12,856 nt of DNA from Lysobacterales bacterium (GTDB taxonomy: Bacteria; Pseudomonadota; Gammaproteobacteria; Xanthomonadales; SZUA-36), in NCBI GenBank assembly GCA_026196445.1, contig JAPHTE010000361.1, positions 1-12,856 of the forward strand, in the 5' to 3' direction. Of the stretch, positions 1-6,902 are shown one piece after another (the first letter of the stretch is position 1; each line of letters opens with the position of its first letter). The notes below the pieces were generated by a model. That model was not told the origin of the DNA. It saw only the letters and a list, made by a program, of their open reading frames with translations, and made no database searches. The position numbers and the translations under genes are program-made.

Positions 1-303
1 GTGGATACACACGACGCATCGAAGCAGCTTGAAGCACTGGGAAACCCCACCCGTCTCGCTATCTGCCAATTGTTGGTCAAAGCCGGAAGAAATGGAGTAA
101 ATGTCGGTGAAATCAATGAGGTGCTTACCATACCGCCCTCTACACTTTCCCATCATATAGCCAAGTTGGTCAACGCCGGCCTGGTCAGCCAACGTCGCAA
201 AGGGCGGGAATTGATATGCCATCCTGAGCCGGGCGCCATGGACGAGTTAGTCCTGTACCTGGCGGACAATTGCTGTGGTGAAGACTCAGAAATCTGGGGT
301 TGA
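1..303 (+). CDS. ArsR/SmtB-family winged-helix transcriptional regulator
   Basis: A 100-residue DNA-binding repressor of the ArsR fold. The start of the family domain is seen at residues 8-30 (LEALGNPTRLAICQLL), and the recognition helix at about 46-62 (PSTLSHHIAKLVNAGLV) is followed by the beta-wing (RRKGRE). The classical ELCVCD metal motif in the recognition helix is absent. Instead there is a Cys-Cys pair at 91-92 in an NCC tail, plus Cys22 and Cys73. C-terminal vicinal cysteines are known in the Acidithiobacillus-type ArsR that binds arsenite, so a thiophilic metalloid or redox signal is an inference. The GTG start is the first base of the window. The length fits the family, but a start further upstream cannot be excluded. 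Its usual target operon would lie upstream, out of view; nothing downstream looks like arsenic resistance. Confidence 0.85.
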   Translation: MDTHDASKQLEALGNPTRLAICQLLVKAGRNGVNVGEINEVLTIPPSTLSHHIAKLVNAGLVSQRRKGRELICHPEPGAMDELVLYLADNCCGEDSEIWG

Positions 304-329
304 ACATGTAGTTTGATTTAAAATACATA

Positions 330-353
330 AATTCTAGAATTATCGAAATAATT
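330..353. repeat. Overlapping AT-rich inverted repeats
   Basis: A perfect 12-base palindrome, AATTCTAGAATT, spans 330-341. It overlaps a second inverted repeat, AATTAT (338-343) with ATAATT (348-353) around a CGAA spacer. The result is three evenly spaced AATT half-sites, a layout typical of a multi-site operator. It lies directly after arsR and about 240 bases before arcB. Which regulator would bind is unknown, and chance in AT-rich DNA is possible. Confidence 0.4.
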
Positions 354-560
354 GTATATTTGCTATATTCCTCACTGCTGATTTAACAAGACCAGTTACG
401 CTGGCCATCCGAACGAAAACACGATCATTTGACCGCGTGAATACAGCGTTTCAAAAGTGCGTTTTTCACAACAATTGAACAAATACTAATCCGGCCAAAC
501 CGGCCTATTTAAAGTAAAATAACGCTATCAAGACCGGTTGCTGATAACCGTGATTTAGCG

Positions 561-581
561 TTTGGGTCAACCGAACCCAAA
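561..581 (+). promoter_or_regulatory. Leader hairpin abutting the arcB ribosome binding site
   Basis: TTTGGGT (561-567) pairs perfectly with ACCCAAA (575-581) around a 7-base loop. The last two A residues of the stem are also the first bases of the AAGGAG Shine-Dalgarno sequence (580-585), which sits 8 bases before the arcB ATG. Folding could therefore modulate translation. A weaker hairpin, CGGTT/AACCG (535-550), lies just upstream. Confidence 0.45.
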
Positions 582-593
582 GGAGAAACCAGC

Positions 594-1598
594 ATGTCGT
601 TCAACCTGAAAAACCGCAGCTTTCTCAAACTGCTCGATTTCGAGAAGAGAGATATTGTCTACATATTGGATCTGGCCCGAGACCTGAAACGGGCGAAATA
701 CGCAGGCAATGAAATACAACGTTTGCGTGGCAAGAACATCGCCTTGATTTTTGCCAAGGCTTCAACGCGCACACGTTGTGCTTTCGAAGTTGCGGCCTAT
801 GACCAGGGCGCCCACGTGACTTATCTCGACCCAACCGGTTCACATCTCGGCAAAAAGGAGTCCGTCAAGGATACGGCGCGTGTGCTGGGTCGCATGTATG
901 ACGCTATCGAATACCGTGGAGACGCCCAGCAGATCGTGGAAGAACTGGCGGCGTACGCGGGTGTGCCGGTATTCAACGGCCTGACGGATAAGTATCACCC
1001 CACACAGATGTGCGCAGACCTGATGACCATGCGTGAGTACACACCACAGCCATGGCATGAATTTAGTTATGCCTACGTAGGTGATGCCCGCAACAACATG
1101 GGTAACTCCCTGATGATCGCCGGTTGCCTGATGGGGATGGATGTACGCATCGGCGCTCCGAAAAATTTGTGGCCGGACAGCGAACTGGTTGAGATGGCAC
1201 GCAAACTGGAAAAGCAGAACAAGGGCAAGTTAACCCTGACCGAAGATCCGTCGGAGGCGGTCAAGGGCGTTCAATTCATCCATACTGATGTGTGGGTTTC
1301 CATGGGTGAACCAGCTGATGTATGGGAGCAACGTGTCAAGTTACTCAAACCCTACCAGGTGAACGCTGAATTGATGGCCGCCAGTGGCAATCCACGGGTC
1401 CGGTTCATGCATTGTCTGCCGGCATTTCATAACCTTGAAACCGATGTCGGGAGAGAAATCCATGAAAAATTTGGTATTGACGCGATGGAAGTGACCGAAG
1501 AGGTATTCGAATCACCGGCAGGTATCCAGTTCGAGCAGGCCGAGAACCGCGTCCATTCGATCAAAGCGTTGCTGGTCGCAACTTTGGGCAGCCAGTGA
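594..1598 (+). CDS. arcB: Ornithine carbamoyltransferase, probably the catabolic (ArcB) type
   Basis: Interconverts carbamoyl phosphate plus ornithine with citrulline plus phosphate, in the cytoplasm. Length 334 fits the long OTCases. The carbamoyl-phosphate motif STRTR is at residues 57-61, HPTQ at 135-138, the ornithine-side SMG loop at 236-238 and HCLP at 273-276. Glu106 in MYDAIEYRG corresponds to Glu105 (mature numbering) of Pseudomonas aeruginosa ArcB, known to underlie its cooperative catabolic behaviour; the E. coli anabolic enzyme has Gln there. That and the carbamate kinase gene 27 bases downstream favour a catabolic enzyme, but biosynthetic ArgF is the alternative. The ATG has a good AAGGAG at 8 bases spacing. 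A leader hairpin overlaps this site. No arginine deiminase gene is seen nearby. Confidence 0.9.
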   Translation: MSFNLKNRSFLKLLDFEKRDIVYILDLARDLKRAKYAGNEIQRLRGKNIALIFAKASTRTRCAFEVAAYDQGAHVTYLDPTGSHLGKKESVKDTARVLGRMYDAIEYRGDAQQIVEELAAYAGVPVFNGLTDKYHPTQMCADLMTMREYTPQPWHEFSYAYVGDARNNMGNSLMIAGCLMGMDVRIGAPKNLWPDSELVEMARKLEKQNKGKLTLTEDPSEAVKGVQFIHTDVWVSMGEPADVWEQRVKLLKPYQVNAELMAASGNPRVRFMHCLPAFHNLETDVGREIHEKFGIDAMEVTEEVFESPAGIQFEQAENRVHSIKALLVATLGSQ

Positions 1599-1625
1599 TC
1601 ACACCCACCTTGCAGGTCTGAGGCC

Positions 1626-2555
1626 ATGCGTGTCGTCGTAGCCCTGGGTGGTAATGCGTTGTTGAGACGCGGCCAGGCACTTAACGCCGAGAACCAGCGC
1701 AATAACATCCGTGTCGCCGCCCGGCACCTGGCCGCCGCTCATCAGCAACATGAACTGGTCATTGCCCACGGCAATGGGCCGCAGGTTGGTTTGCTGGCGT
1801 TGATGGATGCGGCCTATACGGCCGTAGATCCCTACCCGCTCGATGTTCTGGGTGCGGAAACTGTCGGTATGATCGGTTACATAATCGAACAGGAACTGGG
1901 CAACCTTGTTCCATTCGAGGATCACATTGTGACCGTCCTGACACAAATCCTGGTGGATCCGGACGATATCGCTTTTAAAAATCCCAGCAAACCGGTCGGA
2001 CCGATCTACGATCGTGAGCAGGCCGAAATTTTGCAACTTGAGAAAGGCTGGGTCATGGCGCCGGATGGGGAACACTACCGTCGTGTGGTGCCGTCCCCGG
2101 AACCGCAGTGGATCATTGAGATGAACGTCATTCGCATGCTGGTCGACAGCGGCATCACCGTGATCTGTGCCGGTGGCGGCGGTATCCCGGTCGCTTACGA
2201 TGAGCAGGACAAGTTATTCGGGGTCGAAGCCGTGATCGACAAGGACCTCGCCAGCGGTCTGCTGGCCACGGGGCTGGACGCGGACATGTTCGTCATGTTG
2301 ACCGATGTTTCCCACGTGTACACCGGTTACGGGACCAGTGAGCAACGGGCCATCCGCGCAGCCCACCCGGACGCGCTGCAGGAGCTCGATTTTGCCAGTG
2401 GCTCGATGGGTCCAAAGGTGCTTGGTGCGTGCAAATACGTCCGCGAGACCGGTAATAGCAGCGCAATTGGACAGCTGTCCGACCTGCTGAGCATCATCGA
2501 TGGGCGGGCAGGTACGCTGATATCAAACAAGATCGAAGGAATCCACTACGTTTAA
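1626..2555 (+). CDS. arcC: Carbamate kinase
   Basis: Cytoplasmic kinase interconverting carbamoyl phosphate plus ADP with ATP plus carbamate (ammonia and bicarbonate), the ATP-yielding last step of the arginine deiminase and related pathways. Length 309 is normal. Amino-acid-kinase-fold motifs are visible: VALGGNALL at 5-13, AHGNGPQVG at 47-55, AGGGGIPV at 182-189, DKDLAS at 205-210 and SMGPKV at 260-265. It is almost certainly co-transcribed with arcB (27-base gap). The start is preceded by AGGT at 8 bases spacing. In the catabolic direction it would burn carbamoyl phosphate made by ArcB; in reverse it could make carbamoyl phosphate for the adjacent PyrBI. The direction in vivo cannot be read from sequence. 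Confidence 0.93.
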   Translation: MRVVVALGGNALLRRGQALNAENQRNNIRVAARHLAAAHQQHELVIAHGNGPQVGLLALMDAAYTAVDPYPLDVLGAETVGMIGYIIEQELGNLVPFEDHIVTVLTQILVDPDDIAFKNPSKPVGPIYDREQAEILQLEKGWVMAPDGEHYRRVVPSPEPQWIIEMNVIRMLVDSGITVICAGGGGIPVAYDEQDKLFGVEAVIDKDLASGLLATGLDADMFVMLTDVSHVYTGYGTSEQRAIRAAHPDALQELDFASGSMGPKVLGACKYVRETGNSSAIGQLSDLLSIIDGRAGTLISNKIEGIHYV

Positions 2556-2598
2556 TGAAGCGAGGCCTGAACAATTTATACGTTGAATCGGGCAAAGC

Positions 2599-2631
2599 GC
2601 TTGTGGTGTATATCCGCCGTAGCAATTTTTT
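2599..2631 (+). terminator. Possible intrinsic terminator or attenuator between arcC and pyrB
   Basis: GCT (2599-2601) can pair with AGC (2621-2623), and GGTG can pair with CGCC (with one G-U pair) inside it. The structure is followed by AA and a run of six T (2626-2631). The stem is short and interrupted, so this is weak. It could end the arcBC transcript, or act as an attenuator if transcription of pyrB begins upstream. An 8-base palindrome, AAGCGCTT (2595-2602), overlaps its left arm. Confidence 0.3.
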
Positions 2632-2651
2632 ATACGAATGCAAACAAGTTT

Positions 2652-2680
2652 TTGCTGCGGTGCACATCAAACGATATAGA
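2652..2680 (+). promoter_or_regulatory. Candidate sigma-70 promoter for pyrBI
   Basis: TTGCTG (2652-2657) and TATAGA (2675-2680) are separated by exactly 17 bases, and transcription would start near 2687, about 32 bases before the pyrB ATG. The -35 matches the consensus only in its first half. TAGAAT at 2677-2682 is an alternative -10. The predicted leader carries AGGGGA (2708-2713) as ribosome binding site. No E. coli-like pyrL leader peptide with its U-rich pause tract is seen. Confidence 0.4.
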
Positions 2681-2718
2681 ATACGAAGGCCCGGCTACTT
2701 GCTTTTCAGGGGAACAAT

Positions 2719-3633
2719 ATGAAACACGTCATCTCGGTACACGACTTCACGGCAGAGCAAATCGTCACAGTTCTTGATAACGCCGAAAACATGGTGGAGA
2801 TCGCCAAGGGCAAGGCCACCTCTGACCTGCTCAGGGGCAAGGTCCTGGCCTGCATCTTTTTTGAACCTTCCACCCGCACACGGTTGTCGTTTGAAACCGC
2901 CATGAACCGGCTGGGTGGAGGGGTCGTCGGATTTGCCGGCACCGAGGCGACCTCCGTGGTCAAGGGCGAAACACTGGCTGACACCATCCGTATGGTCAGT
3001 GGTTACGCTGATGCGGTGGTTTTACGACACCCGCGCGAAGGCGCAGCAAAGTTGGCCACTGAATTTTCGGGCGTGCCGATCCTGAACGCCGGTGACGGCG
3101 CCGGCCAGCATCCGACGCAGACACTGCTCGACCTGTTCACGATCAGAACGGAAAAAGGCCGCCTGGAAAACCTGAATATCAGCCTGGTCGGCGATCTGCG
3201 CTATGGCCGTACCGTGCATTCGCTGGCCTATGCACTTTCCAAGTTTGGCAATACGATCAACCTGGTTTCACCCGAAGGACTGGAAATGCCAAATGAAGTG
3301 GTGGGGTACCTCAAGGACAAAGGGATGTTTGGCAAGGCCTGCCACACGCTCGATGAAGTGATCGGCGATACCGATATACTTTATGTTACCAGGATCCAGA
3401 AAGAACGCTTCCCGGATCCGGTCGAATACAAAAAAGTGGCAGGAATTTATCGGGTCGATCCCAAGCTGGTATCCCGCGGGCCCGACGACATGATCATCAT
3501 GCATCCCTTGCCACGGGTCCAGGAAATCTCTCCTGAAGTCGATACCCTGCCGCAGGCCAGGTACTTCAACCAGGCCTTCAACGGGGTCCCGGTGAGAATG
3601 GCGTTGTTATCCATGGTCATGGGAGGTAACTAG
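2719..3633 (+). CDS. pyrB: Aspartate carbamoyltransferase catalytic chain
   Basis: Catalyses carbamoyl phosphate plus L-aspartate to N-carbamoyl-aspartate, the committed step of pyrimidine synthesis. Length 304 is typical of class B (E. coli-type) enzymes. Motifs: FEPSTRTR at 48-55 (carbamoyl-phosphate binding), active-site Lys82 in VKGETL contributed to the neighbouring subunit, Arg103, HPTQ at 131-134, Arg161 and Arg164 in RYGRTVHS, and HPLPR at 262-266. The trimeric catalytic chain should assemble with PyrI, encoded one base after its stop, into the allosteric dodecamer. The chosen ATG has AGGGGA at 5 bases spacing. No essential residue appears to be missing. Confidence 0.97.
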   Translation: MKHVISVHDFTAEQIVTVLDNAENMVEIAKGKATSDLLRGKVLACIFFEPSTRTRLSFETAMNRLGGGVVGFAGTEATSVVKGETLADTIRMVSGYADAVVLRHPREGAAKLATEFSGVPILNAGDGAGQHPTQTLLDLFTIRTEKGRLENLNISLVGDLRYGRTVHSLAYALSKFGNTINLVSPEGLEMPNEVVGYLKDKGMFGKACHTLDEVIGDTDILYVTRIQKERFPDPVEYKKVAGIYRVDPKLVSRGPDDMIIMHPLPRVQEISPEVDTLPQARYFNQAFNGVPVRMALLSMVMGGN

Positions 3634-3634
3634 A

Positions 3635-4093
3635 ATGTCTGAGCGATACATGAAGGTCGAGAAAATCGAACACGGCACCGTGATCGATCACATCATGGCG
3701 GGTATGGCGTTTGACGTAATCCGCGTGCTGGGTCTACAGAATGACCGCAGCATGAGCATCCTGATCAATTCCCATTCCAAAAAGGGTGGAAAAAAAGACA
3801 TTCTCAAGATAGAAAACGTCGAATTGTCGGCCGAAGAGGCCAGCCGCGTGGCGCTGGTGTCACCGTTGGCGACAATCAACATCATCGCCAACGGTGACGT
3901 GGTGAAGAAATTCAATGCCGAGGCGCCCAGGGTTGTCGAAGGCATCCTGTCCTGCTCAAACCCCAATTGCATTTCCAACCAGAACGAACCCGTGACCTCC
4001 GAGTTTCACCTTGGCCCGGATGAAGAACACCGCTATATTTGCGCGTACTGTGAGCGTGATATCGTAGATCTGGCACGCCAGATACGCCGCTAG
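3635..4093 (+). CDS. pyrI: Aspartate carbamoyltransferase regulatory chain
   Basis: Non-catalytic allosteric subunit that binds ATP (activator) and CTP/UTP (inhibitors) and bridges catalytic trimers. Length 152 matches the E. coli protein. The N-terminal nucleotide-binding domain keeps GTVIDHI (14-20, with Asp18) and the KIEN segment (58-61). The C-terminal zinc domain has the four ligands Cys107, Cys112, Cys136 and Cys139 with CX4C and CX2C spacing. The start lies two bases after the last base of the pyrB stop. A strong GGAGG (3622-3626) within the end of pyrB, 8 bases away, selects this ATG over the internal one at 3650. Translational coupling with pyrB is likely. Confidence 0.97.
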   Translation: MSERYMKVEKIEHGTVIDHIMAGMAFDVIRVLGLQNDRSMSILINSHSKKGGKKDILKIENVELSAEEASRVALVSPLATINIIANGDVVKKFNAEAPRVVEGILSCSNPNCISNQNEPVTSEFHLGPDEEHRYICAYCERDIVDLARQIRR

Positions 4094-4104
4094 GAATTTT
4101 TGCA

Positions 4105-4626
4105 ATGAAAACCCCCATCGTTCTGACTATCATCTCAGAAGACCACCCGGGTATCGTCAACACCGTATCCGAGGTGCTGTACAAACATGACGGCACATGG
4201 ACGGAGAGCAGCATGGCCACGCTGGCCGGTCAATTCGCCGGAATCCTGCTGGCGTCGGTGGCTTCGGACAAGGCCGATGCCTGCATCGAGGAGCTGCAAG
4301 CCCTCAGGGACCAGGGCATCCACGTCATTGCACACGCCAGTCGTGACAAGCCCGCACCGGCTATTGAAACACGCGAATATGCACTGGACCTGGTCGGCAA
4401 TGACCGCCGGGGTATCGTGCATGACATAACCGCCATCCTGGCCCGGTTTGATGTCAACGTACATGACCTGGAAACGGTGGTTGAGAGCGTCGCTATGGGC
4501 GGCGGCGAGGTATTTAAGGCACGGGCAAAACTAACCATTCCCTTGAATGTGGATATCGAGGCGCTGGAAGCCGAACTCGAAGACATGGCCAATGAACTAA
4601 TGGTGGATATTCGCCTGGAACACTAA
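4105..4626 (+). CDS. GcvR-like double-ACT-domain regulatory protein
   Basis: A 173-residue protein made of two ACT domains, about residues 4-80 and 90-170. Residues 33-48 (TESSMATLAGQFAGIL) and the DLVGNDRRGIVHDIT segment at about 95-109 are characteristic of the GcvR group. E. coli GcvR is a glycine-responsive antagonist of GcvA at the glycine-cleavage operon. It has no DNA-binding domain, and none is seen here. The ligand is not predictable: ACT domains bind amino acids in general. It starts 11 bases after pyrI, with AGGA at 9 bases spacing, so it is probably translated from the pyrBI transcript. That is an unusual partner and may point to amino-acid sensing in pyrimidine or carbamoyl-phosphate metabolism. 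Confidence 0.8.
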   Translation: MKTPIVLTIISEDHPGIVNTVSEVLYKHDGTWTESSMATLAGQFAGILLASVASDKADACIEELQALRDQGIHVIAHASRDKPAPAIETREYALDLVGNDRRGIVHDITAILARFDVNVHDLETVVESVAMGGGEVFKARAKLTIPLNVDIEALEAELEDMANELMVDIRLEH

Positions 4627-4705
4627 ACCTGGCACACCTGCGTGTTGAGCACGAGCGCCGAAACAACAATAGTAAATAAACCTACAGCGGGAAACGCTCC
4701 TGATT

Positions 4706-6556
4706 ATGAATCACGCCATGAAGCTGGCTGAATCCAGCCGGAAGCTATTGATGTTTTCAATGCTGGTAGTGCTGTTTGCCAGCCTGCTGGCCTCGTTCAT
4801 ACAGAACTCCGGTGGTCGGGTACACGTCCAGGACATTAAGATCCCTACGCACAACGGGCAATGGGTGGTTGCGGATTTGTACAAACCGGATTCTGCAACC
4901 GCTGACAACCCGGCACCGCTGGTGGTGGTCATCCCCGGTTTTCAACGGTCCAAGGAAGCCTTGGCAAATATTGCCATCGAGCTATCCCGCCGTGGCATCG
5001 TCATCATCCTGATCGACCCCTACGCGCAGGGTTTTTCCAGCGCCTCGATGAGCCGGCTGGCGGCCACTACCGAGGGATATGGGATGTTTGCCGTGGTGGA
5101 TTACGTGGCGGACACAAATAACCTGAATTACGTCGATCGCAGCAGGATCGCGGCAGCAGGCCATTCCGCTGGCGGTAATGCAGCCATCCGTGGTGCAAGT
5201 TATTTTGGTAAAGAAGCGAAAGCAACTGGCAATCCCAGTAAGTTGCAGTCGGTTTTCGTGTCAGGGTATGTGTTGACACTAAGGGATGATGTGCTGAAAT
5301 ACGTGCGTTCCAACGTCGGGGTCAGTTACGCTTTTTATGACGAGGGCGCTTATCGAAACGAATTGAAGAGCGGCGATATGCGACGTGCCCCGGAAGCTTT
5401 GCGCGCGGTCAATTCCGGGCGCGCGCCCGATGAACACATCGACGAAATCGAACTTGGCCATTATTACGGCAACGAGGATGATCGAACCCTGCGCGTGGTG
5501 TTCAACGAAAAGATCCTGCATCCGTTCCAGCCTTACATCAAGGAAGCGACTGCCCACCAGATCGAGTTTTTTGACCGCGTATTCGACCTGGACAGTGGTT
5601 TTTCCAGTGATGACCAGGTTTGGTACTGGAAAGAGTTATTGGGCCTGGTCTCTTTAATCGCCGCACTGGTCGCGTTGGTGCCGATGGGCCGCTTGTTGCT
5701 GGAAATTCCATATTTCAAACCACTCGTCCACCCGGTGCCGCCGGCTCCGTCAAAACCCAGTGGCAAGGGTCTGTTATTGTTTTGGGGCCTGTTCATTATT
5801 GGCGCACTGATCGCCTGTTTTACTTACATACCAATGGCAGAGTTATCGCAAAAATTGTTCGTGGCTGCTTCCACCCGTCAACAGACGTGGTTTTTTCCAC
5901 AGCGAATGAACAACGCCGTGATGTTGTGGGCAGTGTTGAACGGCAGCATCGGGTATTTGATGTTCTGGTTGAGTTACCGCTTTTTTGGTAAGAAAAAAGG
6001 GGTATTGCCGGAAATGTGGGGTGCACGCATCAAACGCATGGAACTGTGGCGTACCCTCTTGCTTGCATTGGCCCTGTTCCTGTTCTTTTTTATCACCCTG
6101 TTCACGGTCTATTATTTCCTGCACGTCGATTACCGATTCTTGTTCATGGGTGTGCGAACTTTCCAGCCACCGCTGTTGGTGCTGTTGGCCATGTACGTGC
6201 CATTTTTCTTTATCTTCCTGTTGTCGAATTCCCTGCGTATCAACGGCGCGATGCGTTTCGAAGGTGAGGCCGAGTGGAAAAGTATGCTGATCGGCGGTTT
6301 CGCCAATTCACTGGGCCTGATGCTGATCGTGGTCGTGCAGTACACGAGTTTTGCGCTGACCGGGACCGTTTACTGGACGGATGGCTGGTTGTATGTAAAC
6401 CTGCTATTCGCCGTGGTGCCGATGATGTTCGTGTTGCCGTATTTCAACCGCTATTTCTTCCGCATGACAGGCAGGATCTATCTCGGGCCCATGACCACGG
6501 GCCTGGTATTCATCATGATCCTGATTTCAAATACTGTGATCTACATCCCTCTCTAA
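4706..6556 (+). CDS. Membrane-anchored alpha/beta-hydrolase with C-terminal multi-helix membrane domain
   Basis: A 616-residue two-part protein. Residues 13-31 form an N-terminal membrane anchor. Residues 40-300 look like an extracytoplasmic alpha/beta-hydrolase: an oxyanion-type PGFQ at 77-80 and a nucleophile elbow GHSAGG at 152-157 with Ser154. The acid and histidine of the triad are not certain; His252, His272 and His284 are candidates. From about 310 to the end there are roughly eight hydrophobic helices (near 310-330, 356-375, 403-424, 448-472, 487-508, 528-550, 562-580 and 596-614). Esterase, lipase, peptidase or acyltransferase activity on an envelope substrate is inference. It follows the GcvR-like gene by 79 bases with no clear promoter and has a poor ribosome binding site, so the start (ATG at 4706 or 4718) is uncertain. 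The product cannot be named further. Confidence 0.75.
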   Translation: MNHAMKLAESSRKLLMFSMLVVLFASLLASFIQNSGGRVHVQDIKIPTHNGQWVVADLYKPDSATADNPAPLVVVIPGFQRSKEALANIAIELSRRGIVIILIDPYAQGFSSASMSRLAATTEGYGMFAVVDYVADTNNLNYVDRSRIAAAGHSAGGNAAIRGASYFGKEAKATGNPSKLQSVFVSGYVLTLRDDVLKYVRSNVGVSYAFYDEGAYRNELKSGDMRRAPEALRAVNSGRAPDEHIDEIELGHYYGNEDDRTLRVVFNEKILHPFQPYIKEATAHQIEFFDRVFDLDSGFSSDDQVWYWKELLGLVSLIAALVALVPMGRLLLEIPYFKPLVHPVPPAPSKPSGKGLLLFWGLFIIGALIACFTYIPMAELSQKLFVAASTRQQTWFFPQRMNNAVMLWAVLNGSIGYLMFWLSYRFFGKKKGVLPEMWGARIKRMELWRTLLLALALFLFFFITLFTVYYFLHVDYRFLFMGVRTFQPPLLVLLAMYVPFFFIFLLSNSLRINGAMRFEGEAEWKSMLIGGFANSLGLMLIVVVQYTSFALTGTVYWTDGWLYVNLLFAVVPMMFVLPYFNRYFFRMTGRIYLGPMTTGLVFIMILISNTVIYIPL

Positions 6557-6597
6557 GGGATGCTGCATATTGCACCAGCATCCCGGAAGCTGGTGCA
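6557..6597. terminator. Two mutually exclusive 9-bp hairpins between convergent genes
   Basis: GGGATGCTG (6557-6565) pairs perfectly with CAGCATCCC (6576-6584). TGCACCAGC (6571-6579) pairs perfectly with GCTGGTGCA (6589-6597). The two stems share CAGC (6576-6579), so only one can form at a time. The first begins immediately after the TAA stop of the hydrolase gene. Neither is followed by a T run on either strand, so Rho-independent termination is unproven. Position between convergent genes favours an end-of-transcript role, and a REP-like element is the alternative. Confidence 0.5.
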
Positions 6598-6632
6598 GGA
6601 AGAACGCAACCGGCCATTGGGCTGAAGGCAGA

Positions 6633-6863
6633 TCAGAGGTCATCCTCGTCGAGCAGTTCATCCCATTCATCGAGTTCTGATTTCAGGGCCTTGAGTTCGT
6701 TACGGCGTTCGATTTCATGCCGTGCATTGATACGCGCCTGGGCCACGGGGTCCACTCTTTCTTCAAGAGAATCATCAACCGGGTCATCCAGCTCGTCGTC
6801 GTCGAAATCGTCCAGCGAATCCAGCTCGTCGTCTTCGAACGGCACTTGGTCTTCATCGCCCAT
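6633..6863 (-). CDS. Small, highly acidic conserved-type protein of unknown function
   Basis: A 76-residue protein rich in Asp and Glu. Its first half is nearly all acidic or short polar residues (repeats of DD, DEL and DD). The second half (from about residue 38) is a charged helix with EIERRNEL and LKALKSELDEWDELL, likely a short coiled segment. The layout recalls small PA3496-type proteins of Pseudomonas, but I am not sure of the relation. The start is chosen at 6863 because GGAG precedes it by 8 bases and the strong promoter at 6903-6931 would place it about 33 bases into the message. The upstream ATG at 6890 has no ribosome binding site and would sit almost at the transcription start. 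Cytosolic, function unknown. Confidence 0.65.
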   Translation of the reverse strand: MGDEDQVPFEDDELDSLDDFDDDELDDPVDDSLEERVDPVAQARINARHEIERRNELKALKSELDEWDELLDEDDL

Positions 6864-6902
6864 CAGCATATCTCCAGCCAAAGGCACCATACTGATGTGC
6901 TG

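Larger units (their letters stand above)
304..593. other. arsR-arcB intergenic region
   Basis: This 290-base gap holds no convincing gene. The first part (about 304-370) is AT-rich and contains overlapping inverted repeats. The middle has a tandem CCGGCC pair (491-496 and 500-505). The end has two short hairpins (535-550 and 561-581) just before the arcB ribosome binding site. I could not find a good sigma-70 -35/-10 pair: TAAAAT at 515-520 is a possible -10 but has no matching -35. No convincing ARG box or FNR/Anr site was seen. Confidence 0.5.

Noticed and set aside
421..480. FNR/Anr-like site near TTGACCGCGTGAAT
   Set aside because: Only the left half resembles TTGAT. The right half does not match ATCAA.
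491..505. CCGGCC-AAA-CCGGCC as a terminator of arsR
   Set aside because: It is a direct repeat with at most a 4-bp self-complementary stem, is nearly 190 bases after the arsR stop, and has no T run.
1599..2075. 158-residue minus-strand frame opposite arcC
   Set aside because: It is antisense to the well-supported carbamate kinase gene and shows no recognisable domain.
2583..2777. Possible leader peptide (64 residues) before pyrB
   Set aside because: It overlaps the pyrB start out of frame, lacks a ribosome binding site and shows no pyrL-like terminator arrangement. The region between is better read as promoter and leader.
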